Shown here: piece by piece, positions 8,177 to 15,878 of the stretch
Layout: each line of letters opens with the position of its first letter
How positions within the stretch are numbered: position 1 is the stretch's first letter
From: Brotonthovivens sp045629925
GTDB taxonomy: Bacteria > Bacillota > Clostridia > Lachnospirales > Lachnospiraceae
Reading direction: 5' to 3'
Length of the DNA: 21,938 nt
Assembly: GCA_045629925.1 (NCBI GenBank)
Contig: JAZQSD010000060.1
Location: 1-21,938 of the forward strand
The notes under the pieces: generated by a model
The model's input: only the letters and a program-made list of their open reading frames with translations
Databases searched by the model: none
What the model was told of the DNA's origin: nothing
Program-made: the position numbers and the translations under genes

Positions 8177-8205
8177 AGTCTACCACTTTTCTGCCTTGAG
8201 TACAA
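8177..8205 (-). promoter_or_regulatory. Candidate promoter of the importer/frl operon
   Basis: On the minus strand TTGTAC (8205-8200) and TAGACT (8182-8177) are 17 bases apart, with a TG one base ahead of the -10 box (TGGTAGACT). The boxes are imperfect, so this is a moderate call. Its -35 box sits inside the inverted repeat TACAAT-N6-ATTGTA, so a protein bound there would block transcription. No other candidate in this gap scored better by eye. Confidence 0.4.
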
Positions 8206-8250
8206 TGAGGCTATTGTATACAAGCAATATTTTTGTTAGTTATATACAAT
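8201..8250. promoter_or_regulatory. Cluster of ATTGTA/TACAAT half-sites, candidate operator
   Basis: Seen directly: TACAAT-N6-ATTGTA at 8201-8218, an overlapping perfect palindrome TTGTATACAA at 8214-8223, and another TATACAAT at 8243-8250. Three related half-site groups within 50 bases, overlapping the likely -35 box of the catabolic operon, suggest a repressor or activator site. E. coli uses the GntR-type FrlR for its frl genes, but no such regulator is in this window, so the binding protein is unknown. Confidence 0.4.
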
Positions 8251-8376
8251 TTCCTACAGTTTTTTGCACTACTTTGCACATCGTTTTTATGTAACTATAT
8301 ACTTCTTTTTGTTAATTTCTTACATTTTTCCCAGTTTCTTTTGAGCATGTTAAAGATATCCAAAAAATGCAAAAAT

Positions 8377-8412
8377 AAAACCCCAAAAAACGGTGAATTT
8401 TTTTGGGGTTTT
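8377..8412 (-). terminator. Rho-independent terminator after the NhaC-family gene
   Basis: A perfect 14-bp stem: AAAACCCCAAAAAA at 8377-8390 pairs with TTTTTTGGGGTTTT at 8399-8412 around an 8-base loop. On the minus strand the stem is followed by ATTTTT. It lies 28 bases beyond the antiporter stop codon. The near-symmetric A and T runs could make it work in both directions. Confidence 0.85.
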
Positions 8413-8439
8413 CGTCATATTTTTCATTTTTTGCTTTGC

Positions 8440-9759
8440 TTATTTTGTCTTATTTTTTCTTTCTGGAATAATAAAAATAAATACAAGTACGCTAATCAGC
8501 AGTAAATATGGATACAGCAGATTTGGCATAATCTGGAATGCAGACACTTCGTAACCAAGTTCCGCACAAGCAGCCAAAGCTACCAGCATCTGTGCACCAT
8601 AAGGAATGATACCCTGTGCAACACAGGAGAATGTATCCAGGATGGATGCTGCTTTTCTTGGGGAGATATCGTAATCTTCAGACATCTCTTTTGCGATTGG
8701 GTTTGCCATAACGATAGCAACTGTATTGTTAGCTGTTGCAACGTCCATTGCGCCAACCAAAAGACCCATGCCAAGTTTGCCGCCCTTTTTGCCTTTGAAG
8801 ATACGTTTGATAAAGTTCAGGAGCGCAACGAATCCGCCGTGTTCCGCAATCAAAGCACAGATTGCAGACACTAAGATCGCTACCATAGTTGTCTCAAACA
8901 TACCAGATGCACCACTGCCCATACTTGCAATCAGATCTGTAACTGCTGTTGCTCCAGTTGCAACCATGATAATACAGCCACATACGATACCGATAAGCAA
9001 TACCACAAATACGTTGATACCAATGATACCGCCGATCAATACCAATACATATGGAATGATCTGGATAAGATTATATTCTCCAACTACAATGTTGCTTACG
9101 TCTGCGCCAGCACATTTGATCACAATAATAATACCTGTGGCGATGGCTGCTGGGAATGCAATCCAGAAGTTCTCACGGAACTTATCTTTCATTGCACAGC
9201 CCTGACCATTACATGCTGCAATCGTTGTATCTGAGATAAAGGACAAGTTGTCACCAAACATCGCACCGCCAACAACAGTTCCTACGCAAAGTGGAACAGG
9301 GAAACCTGTGCTTGCTGCGATAGCAACCGCGATTGGAGTAATCAATGTGATAGTACCTACTGATGTACCCATTGCCAGTGATACGAAAGCACTAACAATA
9401 AATAATACTAAAACTGCATACTGCGCTGGAATGATTGAAAGAACGAAATATGCAACACTTTCTGCACTGCTTCGTCCAACTGTTCCAACGAAAACACCTG
9501 CTGCCATGAAGATCAAAATCATGGTGATGATGTTCTTATCGCCAACACCTTTGGCCATAAGAATCAGCTTATCATCAAACTTAAGCTTACGGTTCTGGAG
9601 GCATGCTACCAACAGTGCTACAAGAAAAGCTACTACAATCGGTATATTATAAAATCCCATTGGGATGTGCATAATATACTCGAAAGTAATACCTAATCCA
9701 AGATAGAGCACCAAGAATACAAGAATTGGTAACAATGCCACTGGATTTCCTTTTTTCAT
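8440..9759 (-). CDS. NhaC-family Na+/H+ antiporter-like membrane transporter
   Basis: A 439-residue membrane protein with roughly eleven or twelve hydrophobic segments. The family hallmark GGAMFGDNLSFISDTTIAA lies at 164-182, followed by a hydrophilic loop KDKFRENF. NhaC proteins exchange Na+ for H+, and some relatives swap organic acids or amino acids, so the cargo here is open. GGAGG stands 8 bases before the ATG. It has its own extended -10 promoter and a strong terminator, so it is a single-gene unit between the reductase and the importer operon. The C-terminus is basic (IPERKNKTK) and ends shortly before the hairpin. Confidence 0.87.
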   Translation of the reverse strand: MKKGNPVALLPILVFLVLYLGLGITFEYIMHIPMGFYNIPIVVAFLVALLVACLQNRKLKFDDKLILMAKGVGDKNIITMILIFMAAGVFVGTVGRSSAESVAYFVLSIIPAQYAVLVLFIVSAFVSLAMGTSVGTITLITPIAVAIAASTGFPVPLCVGTVVGGAMFGDNLSFISDTTIAACNGQGCAMKDKFRENFWIAFPAAIATGIIIVIKCAGADVSNIVVGEYNLIQIIPYVLVLIGGIIGINVFVVLLIGIVCGCIIMVATGATAVTDLIASMGSGASGMFETTMVAILVSAICALIAEHGGFVALLNFIKRIFKGKKGGKLGMGLLVGAMDVATANNTVAIVMANPIAKEMSEDYDISPRKAASILDTFSCVAQGIIPYGAQMLVALAACAELGYEVSAFQIMPNLLYPYLLLISVLVFIFIIPERKNKTK

Positions 9760-9824
9760 TTTGTATACCTCCGTGGTGAGTACGTAAAAGATCCACCGCT
9801 CGAATCTTTTCGCATAATGGAGTC

Positions 9825-9833
9825 ATTCTATCA
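9825..9833 (-). promoter_or_regulatory. Extended -10 promoter element for the NhaC-family gene
   Basis: On the minus strand the sequence TGATAGAAT gives a TGn extension and a TAGAAT -10 box, about 65 bases before the start codon. The -35 region is only a T-run, which is tolerated by extended -10 promoters. It is read by eye. Confidence 0.5.
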
Positions 9834-9920
9834 CAATATTTTCCATTAAAAAAGTGGTTTCTTTTCGGAAAGCATCCCTATAATCTGCACATTTTTGTAT
9901 TTTTCAAAAACTTTCTGTAA

Positions 9921-11054
9921 CTATCCAAGCTTTTTGGCCAGATCCGCAATCGTATCTGCAATAGGAAGTTTCTGTGGGCAAACCGCTTCGCATGCCTTAC
10001 ATCCAACACAGTCTTTTGGACGCTTGTTTTCTGGAAGACTGCCAATCATGGCATCCACTGCCCAGCCTCCTCCTGTGATAGCATGTTCGTTGCAAGCTGC
10101 CAAGATCGTTGGAATATCAAGTCCCTTTGGACAGTAAGGTGTACAGTAACGACATGCAGTACATGGCACTAATGTTCTTGCAAGAATATCATCTGCAACG
10201 CTAAGCAATGCTGTTGTCTCCTCTTCAGACAATGGCGCCTCTGTGGCAAATGTCTCTATATTCTGTTTTACCTGCTCAAGATCAGACATTCCGGAAAGAA
10301 TCATCTTCACATCTGGAAATGCCTGCAAAAATCTAAAGGACCAGGCTGGAATTGTTTCTTCTGGACGAAGTGCTTTTAATTTTGCCTCATCCTCTGCATC
10401 TAAAGATACCAACTTGCCGCCGCGAAGTGGTTCCATAACCCAGATCGGCATATCGAATTCGCGAAGCAGGTCCACATGCTCTTTTGCTTTCTGATAGGTC
10501 CAGTCCAACCAGTTCAGCTGAATCTGTGCAAACTCCATGCAATGGCCATAGGCTTCCAGATAACGTCTTGTTGTGTCATGTAAGCTGTGGAAAGAAAAAC
10601 CAAGGTAACGGATTCTTCCCAACTCTTTCTGTTTCAAAAGATAGCTCACTGTTTTGTATTTTTCGTCATCAAGATAGTATTCAATATTATGTTCATCCAC
10701 ATTGTGGATCAGATAAAAGTCAAAGTAATCAACCTGACATCTGCGAAGCTGTTCTTCAAAAATCTCTTCTACCTTTCCGAAATTAGCTGTATCGTATCCC
10801 GGGAATTTTGTAGCCAGATAAAAGCTGTCTCTAGGATATTCTTTCAGCAATTCCCCTGTGACAGGTTCTGACATGCCGCCATGATATCCCCAGGCAGTGT
10901 CATAGTAGTTGATGCCATTTGCCATTGTGTAAGCAATCATTTCACGGGCAGCTTCTTTATCGATCTGATTCATCTTTCCATCGATTACCGGATAGCGCAT
11001 GGTTCCCATGCCTAATCCTGACAATTCTATATCTTTAAACTTTCTATACACCAT
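9921..11054 (-). CDS. Aldo/keto reductase with C-terminal 2x[4Fe-4S] ferredoxin-like domain
   Basis: A 377-residue cytosolic oxidoreductase. The AKR barrel carries the catalytic tetrad D52, Y57 (YDTAWGY), K83 (ATKFPG) and H117 (LIHNVD). A C-terminal Fe-S domain has two cluster motifs: C298, C301, C304, C308 followed by P, and C349, C352, C355, C359 followed by P. This architecture is common in Clostridia and may couple NAD(P)H and ferredoxin chemistry; the substrate is unknown. The start at 11054 is chosen because AAAGGAG lies about 10 bases upstream; the frame extends nine codons further without a better site. It follows the lipoprotein gene by 36 bases with no terminator seen, so the two may be co-transcribed. 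Confidence 0.92.
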   Translation of the reverse strand: MVYRKFKDIELSGLGMGTMRYPVIDGKMNQIDKEAAREMIAYTMANGINYYDTAWGYHGGMSEPVTGELLKEYPRDSFYLATKFPGYDTANFGKVEEIFEEQLRRCQVDYFDFYLIHNVDEHNIEYYLDDEKYKTVSYLLKQKELGRIRYLGFSFHSLHDTTRRYLEAYGHCMEFAQIQLNWLDWTYQKAKEHVDLLREFDMPIWVMEPLRGGKLVSLDAEDEAKLKALRPEETIPAWSFRFLQAFPDVKMILSGMSDLEQVKQNIETFATEAPLSEEETTALLSVADDILARTLVPCTACRYCTPYCPKGLDIPTILAACNEHAITGGGWAVDAMIGSLPENKRPKDCVGCKACEAVCPQKLPIADTIADLAKKLG

Positions 11055-11090
11055 TTTTTGTGTTCTCCTTTTCTCCCGCATGCGTTTCTT

Positions 11091-12743
11091 CTATCCTGCC
11101 AGCAGGATTCCTTCAAATATGTCTGTTACATAGCCTTCTGTTCCATCAGAATCAACGATAATCGGCTGAACCATGTGCATGTAATAGATTGCTCCGTCTT
11201 CTGTCTGGAGTTTTACCCATTCTACGTTGTCAGTTGCCAAAAAACGCACATCTTCTTCGCCTTTTTTGAGTATCACCTTTTCTGACTGAACATCGTTTGC
11301 CTTGTAAACTGTCACATCCTGCAAAACGTCATGTTCCAGATATTCTTCGGAATAATGACTGTAGTCCGGCACGTACCAATCTTGTTCTATGAGCGACACT
11401 CTCTCATCTTTCAACTGATAGTAAACGTTACTTCTAACAGTTTCTACCATTTCCATACGCATAGTACCTTTGATCATTCCGTTTCCGTAGACTTCAACTC
11501 TGCTGTTCTCCAGAACGTCTGGAATATAGCCCAGGTACTCCAGCTTATCTCCGGTGTATCTGTAAAAATATGTCGCGTTGTAATCGTTCATTCCATAATC
11601 ACCGACAGCAATCTCAATGTAATCATCAGATTTATCAAGATCCACCACACAATAGGTGTTCATAGGATTTTCCAAGAATGGCTTATCCTCGCCGGTGTAA
11701 TTGTTGTCGATAGATACTCTGCAATTACCGTCATTGATATCAAATGTTATCTCGCTGATCCAGTCGTATTCATCTCTTTTCACCAGAGTCTGAATCTTGT
11801 CTTCCTGGCCATCGCCGTTCAGATCGATCATACAAGTTTCTTCATATTTAACAGACTTTATGAAAGCTCCTTTGTAAGCATACTTATCAAGCAATCCATC
11901 CAGCTCATCGTATGGAATCACAAAAGTAAAATTTCCTGCCGCATATGGTGCTATAGCGTACTGATTTGCAATGATCTCCAGTCCTTCTTTTGTAAAATAC
12001 CAGCTATTGCTATTTAACACATCATCAATGCTGCTGGCAAATTCTTCGCTGCCTACTGGGTTATAGAATGCTTCCTGTTCAGGATACTTCTTGCACTGTT
12101 CAATAATACTCTTTTTCACCATTTGATAAAAACCAGCTGGATCGTCAGACAGATTCTCAAGTTTTAACGCTTCCCCTGTAGCTGTATCAAAGTTGTACCC
12201 TGTGATACAGAAACTTCCATGAGCCCCTCCAAGATATGTATCTTCTGTTTCAATGAAGGAAATAATCCCTGCATCGGCTCTGCTCTGCGCAAGATCTCTA
12301 TGCCACAAATAGTTAGACATTCCCTGAGTGATGCCATAATAATCTTTGGCATCAACAGCATAGTCATCTATCAACTGTTCAAACGCTTCCTGACTATTAT
12401 CAAAATACATATTAATCTTATCAGCAGCTACCGCATTGTCTCGAATTGTCACAACCGGCTTTGTGTATCCTGCATAGAAATATACTTCGCCGCTATCAGC
12501 ATTCAAATTCTCATTTTCAAATTCATATACGATGCTTACAGGATTGTCTAAAATACCCTCTCCTTCATTCTGAGTTTGAGTATCTACATCCCCCTGTTCA
12601 GGCGCAACCTGTTCCTGCTGCTGTTCCTGTACAGGTTTGTTCTCGCCTTCCTGCGGTGTAGTTGTCTCTCCGTCTTTTCCTCCACAAGCTGCTACCATAA
12701 AACACATTACAGCCATCATACATACTGCTAAAATTTTTTTCAT
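11091..12743 (-). CDS. Lipoprotein with DUF4163/DUF3298-like region and EF-hand-like loop
   Basis: A 550-residue surface lipoprotein. The signal peptide MKKILAVCMMAVMCFM ends in the lipobox VAAC (C20), then a Gln/Glu-rich linker to about residue 65. The middle has YLGGAHG at 170-176 with GYNFDTATGEALKLENL near 182-198, and IAPYAAGNFTFVIPYDEL near 264-281. These are the marks of DUF4163/DUF3298 domains, known from PdaC and RsiV-type proteins. Next comes DLNGDGQEDKI at 307-317, an EF-hand-like calcium loop, and a long C-terminal beta-rich part I do not recognise. GGGGG lies 6 bases before the ATG. The promoter at 12822-12850 faces it. The role at the cell surface is unknown. Confidence 0.82.
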   Translation of the reverse strand: MKKILAVCMMAVMCFMVAACGGKDGETTTPQEGENKPVQEQQQEQVAPEQGDVDTQTQNEGEGILDNPVSIVYEFENENLNADSGEVYFYAGYTKPVVTIRDNAVAADKINMYFDNSQEAFEQLIDDYAVDAKDYYGITQGMSNYLWHRDLAQSRADAGIISFIETEDTYLGGAHGSFCITGYNFDTATGEALKLENLSDDPAGFYQMVKKSIIEQCKKYPEQEAFYNPVGSEEFASSIDDVLNSNSWYFTKEGLEIIANQYAIAPYAAGNFTFVIPYDELDGLLDKYAYKGAFIKSVKYEETCMIDLNGDGQEDKIQTLVKRDEYDWISEITFDINDGNCRVSIDNNYTGEDKPFLENPMNTYCVVDLDKSDDYIEIAVGDYGMNDYNATYFYRYTGDKLEYLGYIPDVLENSRVEVYGNGMIKGTMRMEMVETVRSNVYYQLKDERVSLIEQDWYVPDYSHYSEEYLEHDVLQDVTVYKANDVQSEKVILKKGEEDVRFLATDNVEWVKLQTEDGAIYYMHMVQPIIVDSDGTEGYVTDIFEGILLAG

Positions 12744-12821
12744 TGCGCACCCCCTGTTTTTTGAAATCCATACTGATCAAAATTGTTTTTTAATGCTCTT
12801 TCTGTAGGAATGATTGGAATC

Positions 12822-12850
12822 ACTATACATACCGCCTTATCTATTTTCAA
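12822..12850 (-). promoter_or_regulatory. Sigma-A-type promoter for the lipoprotein gene
   Basis: On the minus strand TTGAAA (12850-12845) and TATAGT (12827-12822) are separated by exactly 17 bases; each box is one mismatch from consensus. It lies about 80 bases before the start codon in the divergent intergenic gap of 159 bases. No equally good promoter was seen for the divergent membrane protein gene. Confidence 0.65.
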
Positions 12851-12902
12851 ATTTTGAGCATACTATTAGTTATAAAAACATTTTACAATAGGAGTGTACA
12901 CA

Positions 12903-13439
12903 ATGCAAAGAAAAATCCTTCGATGGCAGATTGCCGGCTTTATTTTTACTGTTTTACTAGGAATGTTACTGCACATGCTTTATAAATGGACAGGACAAAG
13001 TCTTTTTGTGGCGTGGTTTTGCGCAGTAAATGAATCTATCTGGGAACACATGAAACTATTGTTTTTTCCGGCTTTTTTATTTTCTTTTATAGAGTATCTC
13101 TACATTATCCGTGGAACCGGCAATTATTGGTTTTCTAAGTTGAAAGGCATTTGGCTCGGAACTGTCCTGATTCCTGTCATGTTTTACACGTTTTTAGGTA
13201 TTACAGGGAAATCGCCGGAATGGTTCAACATCGTTATCTATTTTGTATCCATCAGCGCAGTTTTTATATCCGAAACAAGATGGCTGCTTCAAGGAAGTCA
13301 GCACCTGTACAATCGCGCAAAAGCAGCCAGGCTTTCTATGTTAGCAATTGTTTTGCTCTGCCTGACTGCTTTAATCTTTGTTATATTCACTTTTATGCCA
13401 CCAAACATCCCTTTATTCCAGGACCTTAGCAGGCAATAG
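12903..13439 (+). CDS. DUF6512-like integral membrane protein
   Basis: A 178-residue protein with about five membrane segments and the family-typical NESIWEHMK at 43-51, just after the second helix. This motif is the main reason for the DUF6512 assignment, and its function is not established. The start at 12903 is supported by ATAGGAG at 12888-12894 with an 8-base spacing; a GTG three codons upstream overlaps that site and is rejected. It is the only complete plus-strand gene in the window. It diverges from the lipoprotein gene and converges with DUF3021, with 30 bases between the two stops and no obvious terminator. Confidence 0.8.
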   Translation: MQRKILRWQIAGFIFTVLLGMLLHMLYKWTGQSLFVAWFCAVNESIWEHMKLLFFPAFLFSFIEYLYIIRGTGNYWFSKLKGIWLGTVLIPVMFYTFLGITGKSPEWFNIVIYFVSISAVFISETRWLLQGSQHLYNRAKAARLSMLAIVLLCLTALIFVIFTFMPPNIPLFQDLSRQ

Positions 13440-13469
13440 ATGTTCTCACATCACCAACTGTGGATTGTT

Positions 13470-13898
13470 CTAATTCTTGCCATGCACCAAGCAGCGATTT
13501 AATCTGTCGGTGCCTTTCTTGGTAATGATGTATATAATCAGCCACACGATCACATATCCAACCACAAATACAATGGTGAAAATCAAAAATGGTTCTAGCC
13601 CTTCTCTTAACCAGCCGTTCACCGTGTATAGCAGGATATAGTCCACATACAGTGCAATCCCATGGAACAAGATTGCCAAAAACAACGGGATTTTTTCAAA
13701 TTGATAAACGCATGTGATTCCTGCCGCGATAAACACCATCAGTGTAATGGAAAGGATACCAAGAACAACTTCTTCCACAGACAAATGTTCTAGCACTCCA
13801 CATTTTCCTAAAACCCCATAAATAATTGCAAGTATAACCGGGCCAAATCCGCAAACCAGCAGCCCTCTTGTCATAAATTCAGCAATAACCTTTTTCAT
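13470..13898 (-). CDS. DUF3021 family membrane protein
   Basis: A 142-residue protein with four predicted membrane segments: about 11-31, 44-64, 70-92 and 104-126. DUF3021 proteins are usually encoded right after a LytTR regulator and are thought to modulate it or to sense envelope stress. Its ATG at 13898 shares one base with the LytTR stop (TGATG), and AAAGGAGG stands upstream inside the regulator gene. The frame extends 22 codons further upstream, but that part overlaps the regulator and has no good start. No ABC transporter gene follows, as it often does in related clusters, so the pair is on its own here. Confidence 0.87.
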   Translation of the reverse strand: MKKVIAEFMTRGLLVCGFGPVILAIIYGVLGKCGVLEHLSVEEVVLGILSITLMVFIAAGITCVYQFEKIPLFLAILFHGIALYVDYILLYTVNGWLREGLEPFLIFTIVFVVGYVIVWLIIYIITKKGTDRLNRCLVHGKN

Positions 13899-14338
13899 CA
13901 CAGACCAAACCTCCTTTTTAATTCTGCAAAACAACGCCTTGAAACATATTCTTTGTGACCGCACATAAAGACCACATCCACCGCACTGTTAAAAGATGTG
14001 CAGTACTTTTGAATCCTGCTTTCGTTAGCGATGGCCGACTTGTTGACACGCACAAAATAGCTAGGCAGCATCTGCTCCGTCTCCGACAGAGTTCCTTTGA
14101 TACGCCACACCTGATTTGCCTGATCTACAGCCCAGGTCTTACGGCCCTCCACAAAAACACATTCTATTTCTTCATACGAAAGATTTCTCATCTCGTCTTC
14201 CCCAAACGCAATCAATCCTGTAGCGCCCACCTCAAACAAGACCAGATTTTCAATTTTTTCTGTCAGCGCACTTGGACCGTGGGCTGTCACAACAACACTC
14301 TCTTCCTTCTCTCTGTCTATTATAAGTTTAAACTTCAT
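13898..14338 (-). CDS. LytTR-domain DNA-binding regulator (no receiver domain)
   Basis: A 146-residue one-component regulator. Residues 1-40 are a short lead without a response-regulator receiver. The LytTR beta-fold covers about 45-145, with the diagnostic FVRVNKSAIANESRI at 95-109 and a basic end (SRRCFAELKRRFGL). LytTR proteins bind pairs of short direct repeats near promoters. The start ATG has GAGG about 8 bases upstream, and a second AGGAG almost abuts it. It is translationally coupled to the DUF3021 gene. The targets may include its own promoter; no clear site could be assigned by eye. Confidence 0.88.
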   Translation of the reverse strand: MKFKLIIDREKEESVVVTAHGPSALTEKIENLVLFEVGATGLIAFGEDEMRNLSYEEIECVFVEGRKTWAVDQANQVWRIKGTLSETEQMLPSYFVRVNKSAIANESRIQKYCTSFNSAVDVVFMCGHKEYVSRRCFAELKRRFGL

Positions 14339-14392
14339 ACTCCTATCCTCGCATTAACCTAATAGCCTTTTCTTCTTATTGTTTGTATCGAA

Positions 14393-14442
14393 AAAATCTC
14401 TTTCCAAGATGCTGTAATTGTAACATCTAAGAAAGAGATTTT
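14393..14442 (-). terminator. Long-stem terminator after the nuclease-like gene
   Basis: The arms AAAATCTCTTTC at 14393-14404 and GAAAGAGATTTT at 14431-14442 pair perfectly over 12 bases. A 2x2 internal loop and a further 5-bp stem follow (AGATG at 14407-14411 with CATCT at 14424-14428), closing a 12-base loop. On the minus strand it ends in a T-run (ATTTTTTCG). It lies 72 bases beyond the stop at 14515, and between that gene and the LytTR gene. Confidence 0.85.
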
Positions 14443-14514
14443 GTTGAATTTTGCTTATTCGGTTATTTTTTGTGTTTGATAGATACGATGTATTGGAACT
14501 GATATTGGAAAATT

Positions 14515-15288
14515 TTATTTCAAATACTTGTTTATGGTGGATTCAATAATTGCAGGCTGGACAGCGTATTGCAATGTTTCGTGGGTCAAGATCAGCTTAT
14601 CTCCAGGGAAGATATCATTTTTCTCATATGCAATAATTTTGTTCAAGGCTTTTTGTGCATATTCCGCATTGTCCATCATCCCCATATGCTCCCAATACAT
14701 TTCTTTGCGCAAGCGAACATTCAGCACTGTAAAATCAGGATACACTGTGCCCATCCCTTCCAGGTAAAGTGGGCATTCATATCGATAAGGAATATTATGA
14801 CGCAATAATGCGTCAGCTATTAAAATTTCTGTTTTCGAACGAACATGTTCTTTCCGCACAGTGTAATACTCACTATCAATATTTCCAAGAGATTTACCTT
14901 GAAACTCCTGTGCCAACCACTTCTCTGCAAACAAATCATCAGGCAATACAATTGGATTTACGTACTTCTTCTTTGCCACATGAAGAGATTCAAACACCTC
15001 CTCACATGCTAACTTTGGAACTTCTTGTTGAAGTCTTTCTAATTGAACAAGCTCCTTTTGCGCGCACTGGAAAACTTTCTTATCGTAATCTTTTTGACAC
15101 AGAATTTGAATTTTGTGTTCTTCTTTCTTTTTTATATACTTTCGACCCTTTTCAGTCTTGTGGTAATAGCGCACTTTATTACCAATCACCGAAACATGCA
15201 CAGAACCTTTCGGCGCTTTCTTTAAAGCTAGTTCTTTTTCTTTGATCAGGTCCTTTAGGTACTCTATTCTTAATTTCAGATTGAGCAT
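14515..15288 (-). CDS. Standalone PD-(D/E)XK nuclease-like protein
   Basis: A 257-residue soluble protein. The N-terminal half is charged and partly coiled coil (about 1-25 and 60-105), with a basic stretch VRYYHKTEKGRKYIKKK near 39-55 that could touch nucleic acid. The C-terminal half from about 140 resembles a restriction-endonuclease fold: E154 (RSKTEILIADAL), PDF with D185, and WEHMG with E200. In that reading the third position is E-x-H with no lysine. This spacing fits the PD-(D/E)XK superfamily, but I infer it by motif only. GGAG lies 6 bases before the ATG. It has its own terminator, no methylase or other partner beside it, and the 63-bp repeat array starts about 50 bases upstream of the start. 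Confidence 0.6.
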   Translation of the reverse strand: MLNLKLRIEYLKDLIKEKELALKKAPKGSVHVSVIGNKVRYYHKTEKGRKYIKKKEEHKIQILCQKDYDKKVFQCAQKELVQLERLQQEVPKLACEEVFESLHVAKKKYVNPIVLPDDLFAEKWLAQEFQGKSLGNIDSEYYTVRKEHVRSKTEILIADALLRHNIPYRYECPLYLEGMGTVYPDFTVLNVRLRKEMYWEHMGMMDNAEYAQKALNKIIAYEKNDIFPGDKLILTHETLQYAVQPAIIESTINKYLK

Positions 15289-15336
15289 TCTTTCTCCTTC
15301 TTTAATAAATCATGTTTTTGGATTCAATTCAGGACT
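15289..15336. other. Short gap between the nuclease-like gene and the 63-bp array
   Basis: It holds only the GGAG site and AT-rich DNA. A weak minus-strand TGATTTATT could be part of an extended -10 box for the nuclease-like gene, but no matching -35 was found. The gene-free region as a whole runs from here to 16205, and the two arrays and hairpins in it are listed separately. Confidence 0.4.
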
Positions 15337-15843
15337 CTCACGCACCCGCCCAACTTGCTTGGCCTTGCCGGGGTATGTTGTCTTATGGGTTTGCGGGATC
15401 TCACGCACCCGCCCAACTTACTTGGCCTTGCCGGGGTATGTTGTCTTGTGGGTTTGCGGGATCTCACGCACCCGCCCAACTTGCTTATTCTTGTCGGGGT
15501 GTGTTGACTTGCGGGTTTTCGAAGTTCTCACGCACCCGCCCAACTTGCTTATTCTTGTCGGGGTGTGTTGACTTGCGGGTTTTCGAAGCTCTCACGCACC
15601 CGTCCAACTTGCTTATTCTTGTCGGGGTGTGTTGTCTTGTGGGTTTGCGGGATCTCACGCACCCGTCCAACTTGCTTAGGATTGCGTGGGTATGTTGACT
15701 TGCGGGTTTTCGAAGCTCTCACGCACCCGCCCAACTTGCTTATTCTTGTCGGGGTGTGTTGACTTGCGGGTTTGCGGGATCTCACGCACCCGTCCAACTT
15801 GCTTAGGATTGCGTGGGTATGTTGACTTGTAGATTTGTAAAAA
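15337..15843. repeat. Tandem array of eight 63-64 bp mosaic repeat units
   Basis: Units begin at 15337, 15400, 15463, 15527, 15591, 15654, 15718 and 15781. Each opens CTCACGCACCCG, then (C/T)CCAACTT(G/A)CTT, and continues with one of three middle blocks (GGCCTTGCC, ATTCTTGTC, AGGATTGCG). It closes with one of two tails, ending GGGTTTGCGGGAT or GGGTTTTCGAAGCT; the last unit decays into GTAGATTTG. Middles and tails are shuffled among units. The 63/64 alternation breaks any reading frame, so the open frames over the array are not genes. Compared with the AT-rich flanks it is GC-rich. It is not a CRISPR because the parts between the heads recur. Confidence 0.93.
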
Positions 15844-15847
15844 AGAC

Positions 15848-15878
15848 ATGCTCCGCCAGGCGTCTCTGTGCGGAGCAT
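15848..15878 (-). terminator. Hairpin terminator between the two repeat arrays
   Basis: A perfect 9-bp stem, ATGCTCCGC at 15848-15856 with GCGGAGCAT at 15870-15878, around a 13-base loop. On the minus strand it is followed by GTCTTTTTT, a good U-run. It can end a minus-strand transcript coming from the 34-bp array side, before the 63-bp array. On the plus strand the following bases do not form a U-run. Confidence 0.7.

Larger units (their letters stand above)
8119..8376. other. Intergenic region upstream of the importer/frl operon
   Basis: Very AT-rich DNA between the NhaC terminator and the ATPase gene; the full gap to the NhaC stop is 321 bases. It holds the candidate promoter at 8177-8205 and the ATTGTA-type repeats at 8201-8250. 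No small gene with a plausible ribosome binding site was seen. A plus-strand open frame starting at 8233 runs across the terminator and is low-complexity, so it was not called. Confidence 0.6.

Noticed and set aside
8233..8505. 90-codon plus-strand open frame upstream of the ATPase gene
   Set aside because: It runs through a strong terminator hairpin and into the end of the antiporter gene, and its composition is low-complexity Phe/Leu/Lys.
12860..12880. Promoter of the DUF6512-like gene around TATAAA at 12871-12876
   Set aside because: No -35 box lies at a suitable distance; TTGAGC at 12854 is only 11 bases away.
15337..15843. CRISPR-like array with regular heads and 39-40 base intervals
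   Set aside because: The intervals are repeated blocks shared between units, not unique spacers, and no cas gene is in the window.
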